Shown: piece after piece, positions 20,909 to 32,042 of the stretch
How positions within the stretch are numbered: the stretch's first letter is position 1
Layout: each line of letters begins with the position of its first letter
NCBI GenBank assembly: GCA_034359265.1
Contig: CP136893.1
Location: forward strand, 41,427,501 to 41,491,500
DNA length: 64,000 bases
Direction of reading: 5' to 3'
Source: Canna indica
Lineage: Eukaryota; Streptophyta; Magnoliopsida; Zingiberales; Cannaceae
Program-made: the position numbers and the translations under genes
The notes under the pieces: generated by a model
Seen by the model: the letters and a program-made list of their open reading frames with translations, nothing else
What the model was told of the DNA's origin: nothing
Database searches by the model: none

Positions 20909-21671
20909 CCTCCTCCAACACAGAAATCAAAAAGAACAGTGAAAACTCAAGAGATCGACGGAAAACAAATCAAAACATCCTAGCCTTAAAGAACGGTTTC
21001 AAGAATTCAAAGAAACCCGAAAAGAAGGAGGGTAGAACCACTCACCCTCGAATTTGGCTTCAAGAATCGGTAGCTCGACTCAAGAAGGGAGAGAAAGAGG
21101 GCGGTGGCTCACTTTAAGCCGCTGGCTTGAAGAGAGGGAAAGAGGGAGAGAGAGGGGTGGGCTCGGCTCTAGGCGGTGCCTCTCAGCTCTGCTCCAAAGG
21201 GAAGGAAGAAGAGGAAGAAGAGGGAAAGGCTCGGCGGCTCGGCTCTTGAGGGCGGCGGCTCTAATGATGAGGAAGAGGGGCGGCTCCTCTCTTCAAACTG
21301 GCTTGTGTGGCTCCAATGGGGAGCCACAAGCCAAGGGGAGGGGGTTTTATACTCCCTCTTCAACCCTAACTCGACTAAACCCTTTATCGAACCCGCACCT
21401 GCTAACTTAATTAATCCTATCCTAATCCCATGCTACCACAAGCACAAATCACATGCATAGCAATATCAACATAATGAAATAAGTCAAGCACATGCAATAG
21501 GATATTTAAATAAATTCACCATTGCAAATAGAAAAATTTCATAATTCATGATCTTACTTACCCGAGCTCATACCGGACCATGAGTCAACTCGGCTTGACC
21601 TCAAACTAGCCCGCTAGGCTAACAAACACACATAATAAATGGAAATTAGAATTAATAACTAGGATATTACA
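20909..21671 (-). repeat. GYP-B solo LTR, 5' half (left side of split)
   Basis: It starts (minus) TGTAATATCCTAG at 21671, as the GYP-B solo LTR at 26864 does, and matches it for about 760 bases, to the tggaggaggcc text at 20909-20918. The 3' half is at 40059-41690. It is flanked at 21672-21676 by acacg, the complement of the CGTGT that follows the 3' half. The long frames at 21054-21460 are LTR sequence. Confidence 0.85.
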
Positions 21672-23873
21672 ACACGTGCACGTCCTCCAATGATAGTCCA
21701 CACCAAGCACCTTGCAACAATAGGGGCAGCGAACACCGGGGCTTGTTGTGGCTCAACAGAGAAGCTTTCTCAATCCCGAAATACACCAAGGGAAGGCCGA
21801 CCCTTCAACCAAGAACCGAGCACCAAAAATGGAGGAAGAGGGGATGAGAAAACAATGGAATGAGAGGGTAGACAAAAGAATATCTCGCTGTCCTTCTTGG
21901 ACTCTTCCAAGAAGATGAAGTAGGTGGCACACCCAAGTAGAAGACACCTTCAATTTGGTTTCACCAAAAGCCCGAGGAAGGAGGAAGAAGATGGCCGACC
22001 ACCAATGGAGAGGAGGAAGAACTAATTCACCCACCCACACCCATGGGGTGCTCGGCCACCATTTATAGAGAGGGGGGCGGTTACAAGGTAGACCCGCCCC
22101 CCCTGAAAACTCTCTCCCCGGAATTCAAAATTCCAATATATGTTTGCCTCCAAATATAATTCATATTTTAATGGCTCCATAATTAATTCAAAATTAATTA
22201 AATCCAATAAAATATAAACTTTAATTTATCTGCATAAATTAAGAGCCTACAAATAAGAATGATAATTATTTAAACAAACAAATTCCCTAAAAGGTATGCA
22301 AGTTGTTTATATTAATAATTCAATTTCTTATTTATTAATAGAATTATGATTTATCCTCATAAATCATATTTCTATTAATTTTATGATTTATCTACATAAG
22401 TCATATTCTTGTTAATTAGAATTTACCAAATAAATTAATTCCTAATTAATCGATTAGGCTCATGATTGAGAACTAATTTTACCGCCATGTGTATTTGATT
22501 CAAAATCAAATTATGTTTAATTCATAATTAAATATATTCCCGGTCAAGTAGTTAATTAAATATTTGATTCATAATTAAATTTAATCAACTATATGAAATA
22601 TTATCATATGCTAATCCCTATAATTTAGGGATGTCCTACAAATTAGGGTTACCGAGAAACTCCTTCCTTGTGCATTCGTTCCTATAAGAAACAACTTTCC
22701 TATCGTGTCCATAAACAAGATCCGTGATCGAGTTGCAGCATGTCCATGCTAGTAGACATATAGGGCCGCATTCAGACTTTATCTCATAAGGACTGTTATG
22801 AGATTAGCCTGTTGTGTGTAACCCATTGGGTCCCACACTAAGCCAACAGTGAGTTGTGCATAACAGAGAGTCGAATATGATAGAGCTACTTATATTCAAA
22901 TCTTATGAGCCACTACTAAACCCCTTTAGTGTGGTCAAGAGAGACTCCATTCACAAGTCAAGATTGATGTCTAGCAACGTGTCATGACTACCTGTATAGT
23001 GTGAGGTTCAATCTATAGGGATCGAACGCCCTTCGATGATTAGTTACCGTGCAACTAAATCCCTCGGTTACAATATCCCGAAGTCGGCTAGGGTACGAAA
23101 GAAGTGTCAAGCCCTAATATCGATTCATATGTATTCCACCTGCCAAGATGTCGTCTCAATAACGAAACGTCAAAAACATCTTCCTAACTTTCATGTCTAC
23201 TATGGCCAGAGATTCCCGAGTTGACACTTGTAGGGACACAAAGGACATTATCTCCTCTTACTAGGAGTAAATGATTCCATGTTGGTTGCTCACCTACCTC
23301 CATGAGTGCTTCCCCATGCCCAGTAATAACCGACACATGACGCTGAGGGCCACATAGGCATAGAATCAAAGCAATGGGTCGTCACTCACAAGGTAACCAT
23401 GACAACCTCAGGTCCAAGGACTGCTTGCACCTACTATCACCAGAGGAACATCCTATTGACACTCATGTAAGGATTCAATTATGTGCTCCTCATGTAGGTC
23501 CGTTCAATGAACTCATTCACTAATGAGCACCTTCACTTCTACATTAATGATAGCTCATAGGTAACTATGAGATCAGCTTTCCCCTATCGTATAGGGCATA
23601 TACCAAGTGCACTAGTCTATTCGGAATCAGCAATCCCCTAATTGGTGATCCTATGAGTAGGAATATTTAGAACAGGGGCATCTGGATTCTAAATCTCACT
23701 AGCATGATCTCATCATGGCCTTAGAATCATTTGCCCGAATTCTTGGGGTTCATCATAATCTTTATGATTAAAGATGCAGCATATGATGAAAAGTTGCCTC
23801 ATAAAGTTGATTACCATTGAATAGTCCCTGAACACATCGACATGTGATTGACTCAAGGGCACTATTCCTTTCA
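21672..23873 (-). repeat. A1 solo copia LTR, 5' part (left side of split)
   Basis: In element orientation it starts TGAAAGGAATAG at 23873 and runs to 21672, where the GYP-B LTR interrupts it. It inserted in the pol gene of SIR3; agact at 23874-23878 is the complement of target duplication AGTCT. Most of it aligns with A2 (14758-16517). The remaining 178 bases of the LTR end are at 41691-41868. Frames such as 23713-23901 and 23036-23224 are incidental. Confidence 0.85.
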
Positions 23874-25185
23874 AGACTCTAGTAGAATTGTGAGTCATCA
23901 ACTTTCACATTTGGTGACTCTATAACAGTTTGAGTGCGCTTGTTGTAGACTTTGTAGGCTTTGGTATTTGTTGAATATCCAATGAATATTGCTTCATCAC
24001 TTTTGCTTTGCATCTTTTCGTGGTATTTTCTATTATTTAGCACATAACACCTGCTACCAAAGACATGAAAATATGTAAGGTTTCTTCCCTTCCATAATTC
24101 ATAAGGAGTTTTTGTAGTCTTTCGTCTAAGATATGCTCTATTTATAATGTAGCAAGCAATATTGATAGCTTCACCCCAAAATCTTTCAGAGATCTTCTTG
24201 GAATTTAGCATGTCCCGAGCCATCTCTTGCATAGTACAATTTTTTCTTTTGATAACACCATTTTGTTGAGGTGTCTTTGGAGAACATAATTTATGAAGAA
24301 TACCATTATCATCACAAAATTAAGAAAAAGATACGTTTTCAAACTTTCTTCCATGATCACTTCTTATTCTAATCACTTTAAGAATAGGAAGTTCTTGTTC
24401 ATTCTGGAGTCTTAGACATAAGGATTTGAAGTTGCTGAAGGCATTGGATTTTTCCCTTAGAAACTTAGTCCAAGTAAACCGTGAGTAATCATCTATACCA
24501 ACAAGGAAATATTTTTTACCTCCAATGCTTTCAACTTGCATGGGACCAACCAAATCCATATGAAGGAGTTATAGAGGTTCTTGAAGTTGCCATCAGTTGC
24601 AACTACTTATGAGACTTCCTTGCCTACTTTCCTTCTTGGCAAGAACCACATACCAACTCAGGTTCTCTAGTAAGTTTATAAATTCCTCTCATAGCTCCAG
24701 CATTAACAAGCCTTTTTAGGTCATGATAATTTACATGACCTAACTTTCTATGCCACAAGTTTATATCACATAAAACAACAAAAAGACAGATAGATGAGAA
24801 AGCAATCTTATAGCAGTTAGCTCTAGATCTACTTTCTTCAAGAATACAATCATCATTTTTATCAAAGACTTTGCAACTATTTTTGTTGAACTTGACATCT
24901 AGATTCAGGTCACATAATTGACTAATACTCACAAGATTTGCTTTTAAACCATCCACTAGCAGAACATCTTTTAACCTGGGAATTCTTGGAACATTGAGAA
25001 TTCCAACTCCTAAGACATTTCTATGTATTCCATCTCCAAAGGTTATAGTTGCACCTTCATGTTCCTAGCTGAATATTTTTAGATTTTCTAAATTCCCTGT
25101 TATATGCTAAGAATAAACACTATCTAAATACCATGATCCAAGAGAAGAAATATTCTCTAACAAAAAAGCAACTTTATAGTTAAAT
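23874..25185 (-). pseudogene. SIR3 protease, GAG-pre-integrase and integrase part
   Basis: The minus strand gives the protease end (LKDVLLVDGLKANLVSISQL), the GAG-pre-integrase zinc region (NLWHRKLGHVNYHDLKRLV, CGSCQEGK), then integrase core pieces: MDLVGPMQVESIGGKKYFLV, GIDDYSRFTWTKFL, IRSDHGRKFENVSF, and FWGEAINIACYIINRAYL. Catalytic Asp residues are visible in VGIDDYSR and IRSDHG; the segment with the expected Glu (near 24240-24320) is frameshifted. It stops at 23879 where LTR A1 sits, just after the VESPNVKVDDSQFY text. The RT half is at 41869 on the other strand, in the same reading frame once the insertion and one target copy are ignored. Amino-acid style is that of SIRE1-like Sireviruses. 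Confidence 0.85.
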
Positions 25186-26757
25186 TCAGCTTTTCTTACC
25201 CAAATGTTTGAACTTCTGTTTAGAAGAGTCTCCATGCTTCTTTTTCTTTAGCTTGTGGGCAAGCTTGAAACAATTTGCAATTATACGTCCTCTACACTTG
25301 CAGTAGAAACAAATGGGTACTTTTCTTCTCTTCCAAGTAGTGAACCTTTGATGTTTTGAGAAGCCTTTTAAAAAATTATTCACGGGCAGTTGAGACTGGA
25401 GCTTTAACTATCCCGAACTTATGTATCCAAGTCCAGCATGGTTAGACTTGGATTTTTCTGCACTCAAAATTTCATTTAGACTACCAGTGGAATTCATCAT
25501 TCTAGCTTCTTTCTTTACCTTTTCAAGTTCAGAAATCAACTTGGATTCTTTGTCAGATTTCTCAACAATCTAACTTTTTTAGGTTTCGACTTCCTCCTTG
25601 AGTTTCTTCTTTTGTTCAATCAAAAATTTATTTTGACTTTGGAGGGTCTTGTTGAAAGTTATCACTTCAACCTATTTATCAAACATCTCCTGATAAGCTT
25701 CTTCACGACTGTCAACACATTGAATCATGTTATCTTCATCCTCAGTGTTTGGAATACAAATGGCTTGAACGGTGTCGACTATGCAGGCAACAAAAGCTCT
25801 ATAATTTCCTTGCTCAGATTCTTGTGCTTCATCTTCTTCATCATCATCACTCCAGGTGGCTATGAAAGACTTCTTGAGATTTCTATGTACATCAGGACAT
25901 TCAGACCTCACACATCCATATCCTTCACATTCAAAGCACTGAACACCTTTAAACTTCTGCTTAAGATTAAATCTATCAACAGAAGATCGACTTCTTCTAT
26001 TTTCCCCAAAAGACGAACTTGTTTTGGATCTGGTAGAACTGGATGGTTGAAACTGTTGTCTGAACTGCACATTCTGATTCTTCTTGTTCTTGGCTCTTAA
26101 AAATCTTCTAAAATTCTTTGTCATAAGAGCATATTTGCATCCTTCTCTTCTTCTGAACAATCTTCAGACTTGTTCTTATCTTCAGTAGCATTGAAAGCAA
26201 AATTTCTCCTTTTCTCTTTGACAGAGTACTTCTCAAATAATTCCAACTCATAAGTTTTCAGTTTTCCCATCAAGGTGTCAAGAGTGATAGAAGAGGGATC
26301 ATGAACTTCACCTATAACAGCAGCCTTCATATCAAATTCTATAGGCATGGATCTTAAAACTTTTCTTACCACCTTTACTTTAGAGAATGGTTCTCCAACG
26401 TTGGAAGCATTGTTCATTAAGTCTTTGATACGCCCATGAAAGTCTTGGATGCTTTCATTTTCGCAAGAGTGCAAGCAGAGATGAGTTTGAACTGAGAAGG
26501 ATCCACACCAATGAAAATGACATTAAGGGCTTTGTTATCATAGTTGGCAGGGCAGCAACAACTTCTACTTCAGTATATAGGTTCTTTGGTTTCGCCTCAG
26601 TCCCAAGTGAAGGAGTATAACCATCTTCTATAGTATCCCAACAACAATCATCTATGGACTTGATGAATGCTCTCATCCGAGCCTTCCAATAACCATAGAG
26701 TGTTACAATAAGAAGTAAAGGAACATTGATAGAATTTCCCATTGGTATTCCTTCCAT
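25186..26757 (-). pseudogene. SIR3 gag with two zinc knuckles, decayed
   Basis: An ATG at 26757-26755 opens MEGIPMGNSINVPLLL and YGYWKARMRAFIKSID, the start of copia gag (UBN2 family). After frameshifts come SIQDFHGRIKDLMNNASNVG, FSKVKVVRKVLRSMPIEFD and MGKLKTYELELFEK, all typical. The first zinc knuckle reads CFECEGYGCVRSEC, with the essential His replaced by Cys; the second, CFYCKCRGRIIANC, also lacks His. An acidic stretch (WSDDDEEDEAQESEQ) lies between. At least three frameshifts are present. Gag forms the particle shell. Confidence 0.85.
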
Positions 26758-26863
26758 CTGAAGCCTGAAAGATAAGAGACACACTAAGGATCTTGTGCAG
26801 GTAAAGGTTAGCACAACCGCTGTGATACCAAATGACAATATATAGGTCTCTTAAGGAACTTTT
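26758..26863 (-). other. SIR3 leader, primer binding site and LTR end stub
   Basis: The complement of ctgtgataccaaa (about 26820-26832) is TTTGGTATCACAG, a slightly altered tRNA-Met primer site. The 5' LTR end begins at 26833 (tgacaatatatagg) and is interrupted at 26864 by the GYP-B solo LTR, continuing at 29463-29532. Only about 100 bases of this LTR remain. Confidence 0.75.
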
Positions 26864-29457
26864 TGTAATATCCTAGATATTATTATTTATTTCTGTTATT
26901 GTTTGTGATTGTCAGCCTAGCGGGCTAGTTCGAGGTCGAGCCGACTCGACTCATGGTTCGGTGCGAGCTTGAGAGCTCGGGTAAGTCAAATTATGGTTTA
27001 TAATAATATAGTTTGATTGATTTAATTATGTTGCATATGGGTGTGCATGTGATTGATGCTTGTATTTAGCATGGGGTTAGTTTGGGTTGAGGAGATAGCA
27101 GGTTTGGATCCGGGTTTGAGGCGGATGCGGGTTAAATGAGGTTAGGGTTGGATGAGATGGGGAAGGGATTATAAAATCCCCCCCTTAGGGCTAGGCGGCT
27201 CCCTATTGGAGCCATACAAGCCGCCTAGAGAAGAGAGGAGCCAGCCCCCCCCCCTTTCTCTCTCTTGGAGCCATCGAGCAGAGCCAAGCCAAAAGCTAGC
27301 CGCCCTTCCCTTCCTCTCTCTTGGAGCCGCCGAGTGCAGCCAAGCCGAGAGCCAAGCCACCCTTTCCTTCCTCTCTCCCTTCCTCTCCTTTGGAAGCTAA
27401 GCCGCCGACTTTGTAGAGCCACCGCCCCCCTTGGTTGAGCCGAGGCGCCGCACCCTTTGAGACCGGATTCAGAGGCCGCCGATTGGGAATTTCCCCAATT
27501 TCTTCTTCCTAATCATGTGAGTGGTTTACCTCTCCTATCCTTGGATTTTCTCTTCGTGTTATTGAACCGTTCTTGAAATCGAGGTGTTCTTGTGAGATTT
27601 TTCCATCGAATCTTGAGTTCTTGCCGTTTTCTTTTGTTGCCGGGGAAGAGGAGGCCCGAAGACCCCCCCTACGGGGCTCGCCAACCCTAGGATTTTCCTA
27701 GGGGTGCTCGGCCAAGGAGGGAATTGGGCCGCCCTCAAAGTGTTCGATCAAATGCCTAAGAGAGGTTCTTGATGTTTTCTTTAAGATCTAAGTTTTGGAT
27801 TAATTTCCTTTATTAAGTTCCTTTGATGCCAATGCATGATTTGTATCTTGATATGTAAATTTCAGCTTATGAATCTATGTTTGCATGTGCAAAGATTAAT
27901 CTTGATGCCATGTATGGATTCTTGATTTAAAGCTTGAGCCTTGATCTTAAGATGATGTAGATGTATGCTAGATCTTGATTAGAAATTATGATATAATTTT
28001 TGTATGATTGACTCGATGTTATAAATCTGTGGTGATGGTAATTTGGGATTTATTTGCTGAGATTTTCGGGTTAATTTCCTTAACAAGCTGAAAACCCAAC
28101 TTGCTGAAATTTCATGCTGAAATTATTAATTTCATGCTGATTTTGTAATACTCTATTGTGGTGCGTATGGTTTACTGAATATAGTCGTGTAACCTATCAT
28201 TAAAACCATAAAACATAGTCTGGATCCATAGGACACACATTAGAAGTTAGATTCGGTTCGGGTGCATTGAGTGTTGCGGCATTTCCCAATAAAGACACCC
28301 CTAAGACATCGTAGGAGACACTTGACTTAGGTCTTGTTAGCACCATATCTTTATGAATGGCGGAGAGGCTCAGATAGGAGCCGGATTGTCGGCTTGGCCC
28401 GAAAGGTTGGATGGTTAATTCCCAACCTATGTTTAAGGAACAAGTTCGGATGGGCGAATCCCGATTGTTCTTGCATTTCTTGTGAAACAAGTTCGGACGG
28501 GCAAATCCCGATTGTTCCCAAGTTTCTATATTTTAAGGAATAAGTTCGGTTGGGTGAATCCCGATTATTCCTGCGCTATCTTTAAGGAACAAGTTCGGAT
28601 GGGCGAATCTTGATTATTCTTGCGTTTCTTGTGGAATAAGTTCGGACCGGCAAATTCCGATTGTTCCCGAGTTTCTTTATTTAAGGAATAAGTTCGGATG
28701 GGCGAATCATGATTATTCCTATGCTTTATCTAAGAGTTCTATTATAGAATAAGCTCGAATGGGCCAATCTCGATTATCCTCATAACCGTTGAGTGTGATT
28801 TGTTGCCTTAGGGGTAGGCTGAGGTATGTTGTTCTTCACTGCTAAGTGAATTGGTTTGCCCTTGGGCATGTGATGGCCAGATGGCCTGTTAGCTAGTCAT
28901 ACCACTTGATGCATAACTCCTGTATGAGACAGTGGCATTTATTCATTTGTCTTTGTGGTTGATTTTTCTTTTGCGGGGGTTGGTAGAACCGCTCTCAGAG
29001 TTCTTTTGAACTCACCCGTTATTTCTTTCTATTTTTTTTGTAGAGCCTGACCAGTGAGGTGGGCTGGAGCACTTGCCGCGGTTGGAGGGTATAGGAGTCA
29101 CATTGATCTTGTAGCAGACCTAGTTAGGGGTTGTGGTCGAGTCTTTGGTAGTTTGTCATGCACTTGTATTTCGGTACTTTGGAACTACAGTCCCTTGGGG
29201 ACATTCTTGTCTTTCCTTTAGTTTTCATTTGTTAAGAGCAAACTATTGAACTTTGATTCATTTATTTCCGCACTTTAAATACTTTGCTAAAAAACTTTAC
29301 ATCTTAAATGAAAATATGTTTTGTTTTCTCGTTCATTATGAAAACTGCTAAACCTTTCGCTATATTTATTTATGTGTTGGCATGTGCATGGGTTAGGCTG
29401 CAGGGTATAGGCACGTATACCCTGGTCAGTCATGTGACCCTGAGTTGGGGCGTGACA
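26864..29457 (+). mobile_element. GYP-B solo LTR, complete, 2594 bp
   Basis: It starts TGTAATATCCTAG and ends GGGGCGTGACA. The target duplication CTTTT is exact (26859-26863 and 29458-29462). Notable blocks are a CT-rich zone (27180-27400), the tandem hairpin array (28436-28785), the conserved module at 28978-29060, and the terminal hairpins at 29398-29457. The frames at 27152-27422 and 28200-28543 are incidental. Confidence 0.92.
28436..28785 (+). repeat. Tandem hairpin array in the GYP-B LTR
   Basis: About seven units of 50-60 bases each contain ggaacaagttcgg and, 10-15 bases on, cccgattgttcc, so each unit can fold back on its ends (ggaacaa/ttgttcc). The second GYP-B copy has only about two units at 40966-41040. 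Confidence 0.85.
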
Positions 29458-29532
29458 CTTTTATAAAGGAAAGTTGCTTAGGAAGTTGCAACTGCTCTAA
29501 CACTAGCCTATTGTAGTAAAGTAAGAACCAGT
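29458..29532 (-). repeat. SIR3 5' LTR stub, second part
   Basis: After target duplication CTTTT (29458-29462) the SIR3 LTR sequence continues for about 70 bases and stops where TRG LTR sequence begins. The rest of the SIR3 LTR was lost. Confidence 0.6.
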
Positions 29533-30516
29533 ACCTCGAACGGTTGACCGATCGGTCGATAGGATTGAGGATCGCGTGGTCGTGTCCCTGCTTCCTTTGC
29601 GTAGGTCGACCGGATTACGGGAACACAGTCTTGCGTCTGGGTGGTCGACCCGTCGGTCGACCGACCAATCGATCGAGCGTCTGCAACAGATAGTTTTCTA
29701 TCCGTTGAGCTGTCATTTTGTTCGTGTGGGTATAAATATACCCCATCTAACTCCTTTTAATCTTCTTCCTTGACTTCTACAGATTTTATTGAGCAATTAA
29801 AAGGAAGATTTGAGCCTTCTAGAGATTGTTCAAGCACGCTCTGCTATTTTCGTAAATATTTTCTCAAGCGCCAGCTGCTGCCTCAACTCGGGAATTGAAT
29901 CGAGCTCTATGACTCGGCGAGTAGGAGGTTCCAAGGCTTGGAAAATAGCTTTTAATCTTGGTTTACTCTTTTAGCTCTTTTGATTGTATTTTAACTGTTA
30001 TTTGAACGTTTTTGTTTGATTTGTGCGTTAGGAAGACCTAGGTAGTTAGGTCTTGTTGTATAAGTGGTTACATTGCTGTGAAGGTGTAAAGCCACTTGTG
30101 TAAACATAGTTTTACTAGGATTAGTTTAGTTGTCCCTAAGGGTTGAGGTGGCCGAGTGCTCTCGGTAAGAAGGTGGAGACTTCCGGGTTGGAAGTGCCCT
30201 AGGTCGAGAGTGAGACTCTTCGAGTCAAAGTCCTCTGTGTAAGGGAAACTGATTTAATCTAGTTAAACTAGTTTGGAAATCCTAAGCGGGGTGCTTAGGT
30301 AGTGGAGTAGGCATTGGGGCCGAACCACTATAAATTACAGTGTTAGCATTGTTATGTATTGTTGCTTGTGCTTAATTGTTTATATCGCTTCCGCATCAAA
30401 TCATTCAATCATAAATTGCCTAAACGATCTAAGAAAATGATTAAAATCTAATTTAGGCTAATTAATTTAGTTAACACACTATTCACCCCCTCTATAGTGT
30501 TGTCATTTCTATAACA
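29533..30516 (+). repeat. TRG 5' LTR, truncated at its start
   Basis: It matches 35847-36902 almost throughout, from cagtacctcgaacgg to the end ttctataaca at 30516. Palindromes at 29538-29690. A probable TATA box and start region is tataaatatacccc near 29732. Confidence 0.85.
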
Positions 30517-30532
30517 TTTGTATTAGAGCGGG
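30517..30532 (+). other. TRG primer binding site, degenerate
   Basis: The text tttgtattagagcggg directly follows the LTR and differs at a few positions from TTGGTATCAGAGCGGG. Confidence 0.75.
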
Positions 30533-30582
30533 TCGTAGTTTGAGATTTCACCGTCTTATCTACATCTAGTCTCGATCTTGAA

Positions 30583-31236
30583 ATGGCTCTAGAGTCGGTA
30601 GCGTTTTCACCTCCTATGTTCTATTAATCAAACTTTGGTCTTTGGAAGTCTAGAATGTATACCTATTTAAAGACTAGAGGTTTCAATGTTTATAACATGA
30701 TTAAATTAGAATACATTGAACCTAAGGTTGACATGCATGATTGGAGTGAACATGATAAGAGAATGTTTCAATTTAATGGAGATGCTATGTATAGTATTTT
30801 TTGTACCTTACCTAATAGCATCTTTGAAAAAGTCATGCATTGCACTTCGTCTTTTGACATGTGGGCAACATTAAATATGTTATATGATTATGCTAAAATC
30901 GAAGAGCTTAATATTTTCATTGAGGGTGGTGATGACAATGGTCATTCCCCTAGTACTATCCTCGGTTTTGATAATCTTAGTGCTTCTAGTCAAAGAAGCA
31001 AATCAAAAAGCCGAAAAAGAAAGGTGATATGCTACTTGTGCATGGAAAAGGGGCACATTAAGAGGAATTGTCCTTTATCTAAGAAGAATGCCAAAAGGAG
31101 GACAAGTGCTTCAACATCCACCTCCAAATCACAAGTAGCATCCTCTTGTCATCACTATGAAGGCACATCCAAGGTTTGCCTCATGGGTATCCATGATGAG
31201 GTACAATATTCCACTTTTAGTCATGATAAAGATTAG
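30583..31236 (+). pseudogene. TRG gag with CCHC zinc knuckle
   Basis: An ATG at 30583 begins MALESVAFSPPMFY and a TAA stop at codon 15. The frame then stays open to 31236: FGLWKSRMYTYLKTRGFN, WSEHDKRMFQFNGDAMYSIF, FDMWATLNMLYDY. This is a copia gag of UBN2 type. A block of about 100 residues is missing after LYDYAK. The zinc knuckle is intact: CYLCMEKGHIKRNC, followed by a Lys/Ser/Thr-rich tail. Apart from the early stop it is one of the better preserved frames in the window. Confidence 0.85.
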
Positions 31237-31385
31237 CATATGAAAGTGATGCTAGTTCTTCACATTCACTCAAAATGTCCTATAAAGAATTAGTAGAAGA
31301 ATGTCAAAGTATGTGTACCATGCTTTTGAAAAAGAGTAAAGAAATGAAGAAAATTTAAAAAGATAACTCTAGTCTTACTAAGGAT

Positions 31386-32042
31386 TTGCAAGCTCTAGAA
31401 TTAGAAAATGAAAATTTAAAGGCAAATCTAAGTTCCTCAAGTGTTGATTGCCATGGTAGTATTGATGTTTTGAGAACTAGTAATTCTTGCCATGACAATT
31501 TTAAGATTGAAATTGAAGACTTAAAAAGTGAGAATATTGATTTGAAAAATGAAAATGATGATTTGAAAAATGAATTGAAAAATATCTCAAAAGTTGAGAT
31601 TGAAAATTTTAAAGTAGAAAATACAAAGATCAAAAATAAAAATAGTATGATGAAATCTCAATTGCATGCTATTCACAAATCCATGAGTGATTTGAAAAAT
31701 GAGGTTGTATTCTTAAATAGGAAAATCAATGATCTATCAAATGTATCTTCCTTTAAGAACTCCAAAAATAAAAATGCTTATGTAAAGAATGCTAAGGTTT
31801 ATCATCATTCTCATGTCAAGCATTCTTCCTTTAAACCTCATGTCCAAAAGAAAAAAATTCTTGGAAATTGTTTTTGTCGTGGGACATATGGCCATACAAT
31901 TCATGATTGTGTATTTAAAAGAAATCCAAGTGTTGCTAAGACACTTTGGATTCGTAGGCCAACTCACCCCCATGGACCCAAAGCCATTTGGGTACCAAGG
32001 ATCTCATCTTCTCTTGTTGGGGGAGCTACCACACAAGGGTGA
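31386..32042 (+). pseudogene. TRG gag C-terminal coiled coil and second zinc knuckle
   Basis: This frame, shifted relative to gag, codes a long heptad-rich region (LELENENLKANLSS, IEIEDLKSENIDLKNENDDL, repeated) and then CFCRGTYGHTIHDC, a second CCHC knuckle, and GPKAIWVPR, the usual end of Sirevirus gag before protease. A degenerate copy of the same arrangement is in SIR2 at 62534-62770. No protease motif (DSG) follows. Confidence 0.8.

Noticed and set aside
21054..21460. Arg/Gly-rich frames near 21054-21460 and 27152-27422
   Set aside because: Both are translations of the same GA/CT-rich segment of the GYP-B LTR, in several frames and both strands; no start context or domain.
28436..28785. 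Tandem units of 50-60 bases considered as a centromeric satellite
   Set aside because: The array is short, confined to one position in the GYP-B LTR, and absent outside LTR copies.
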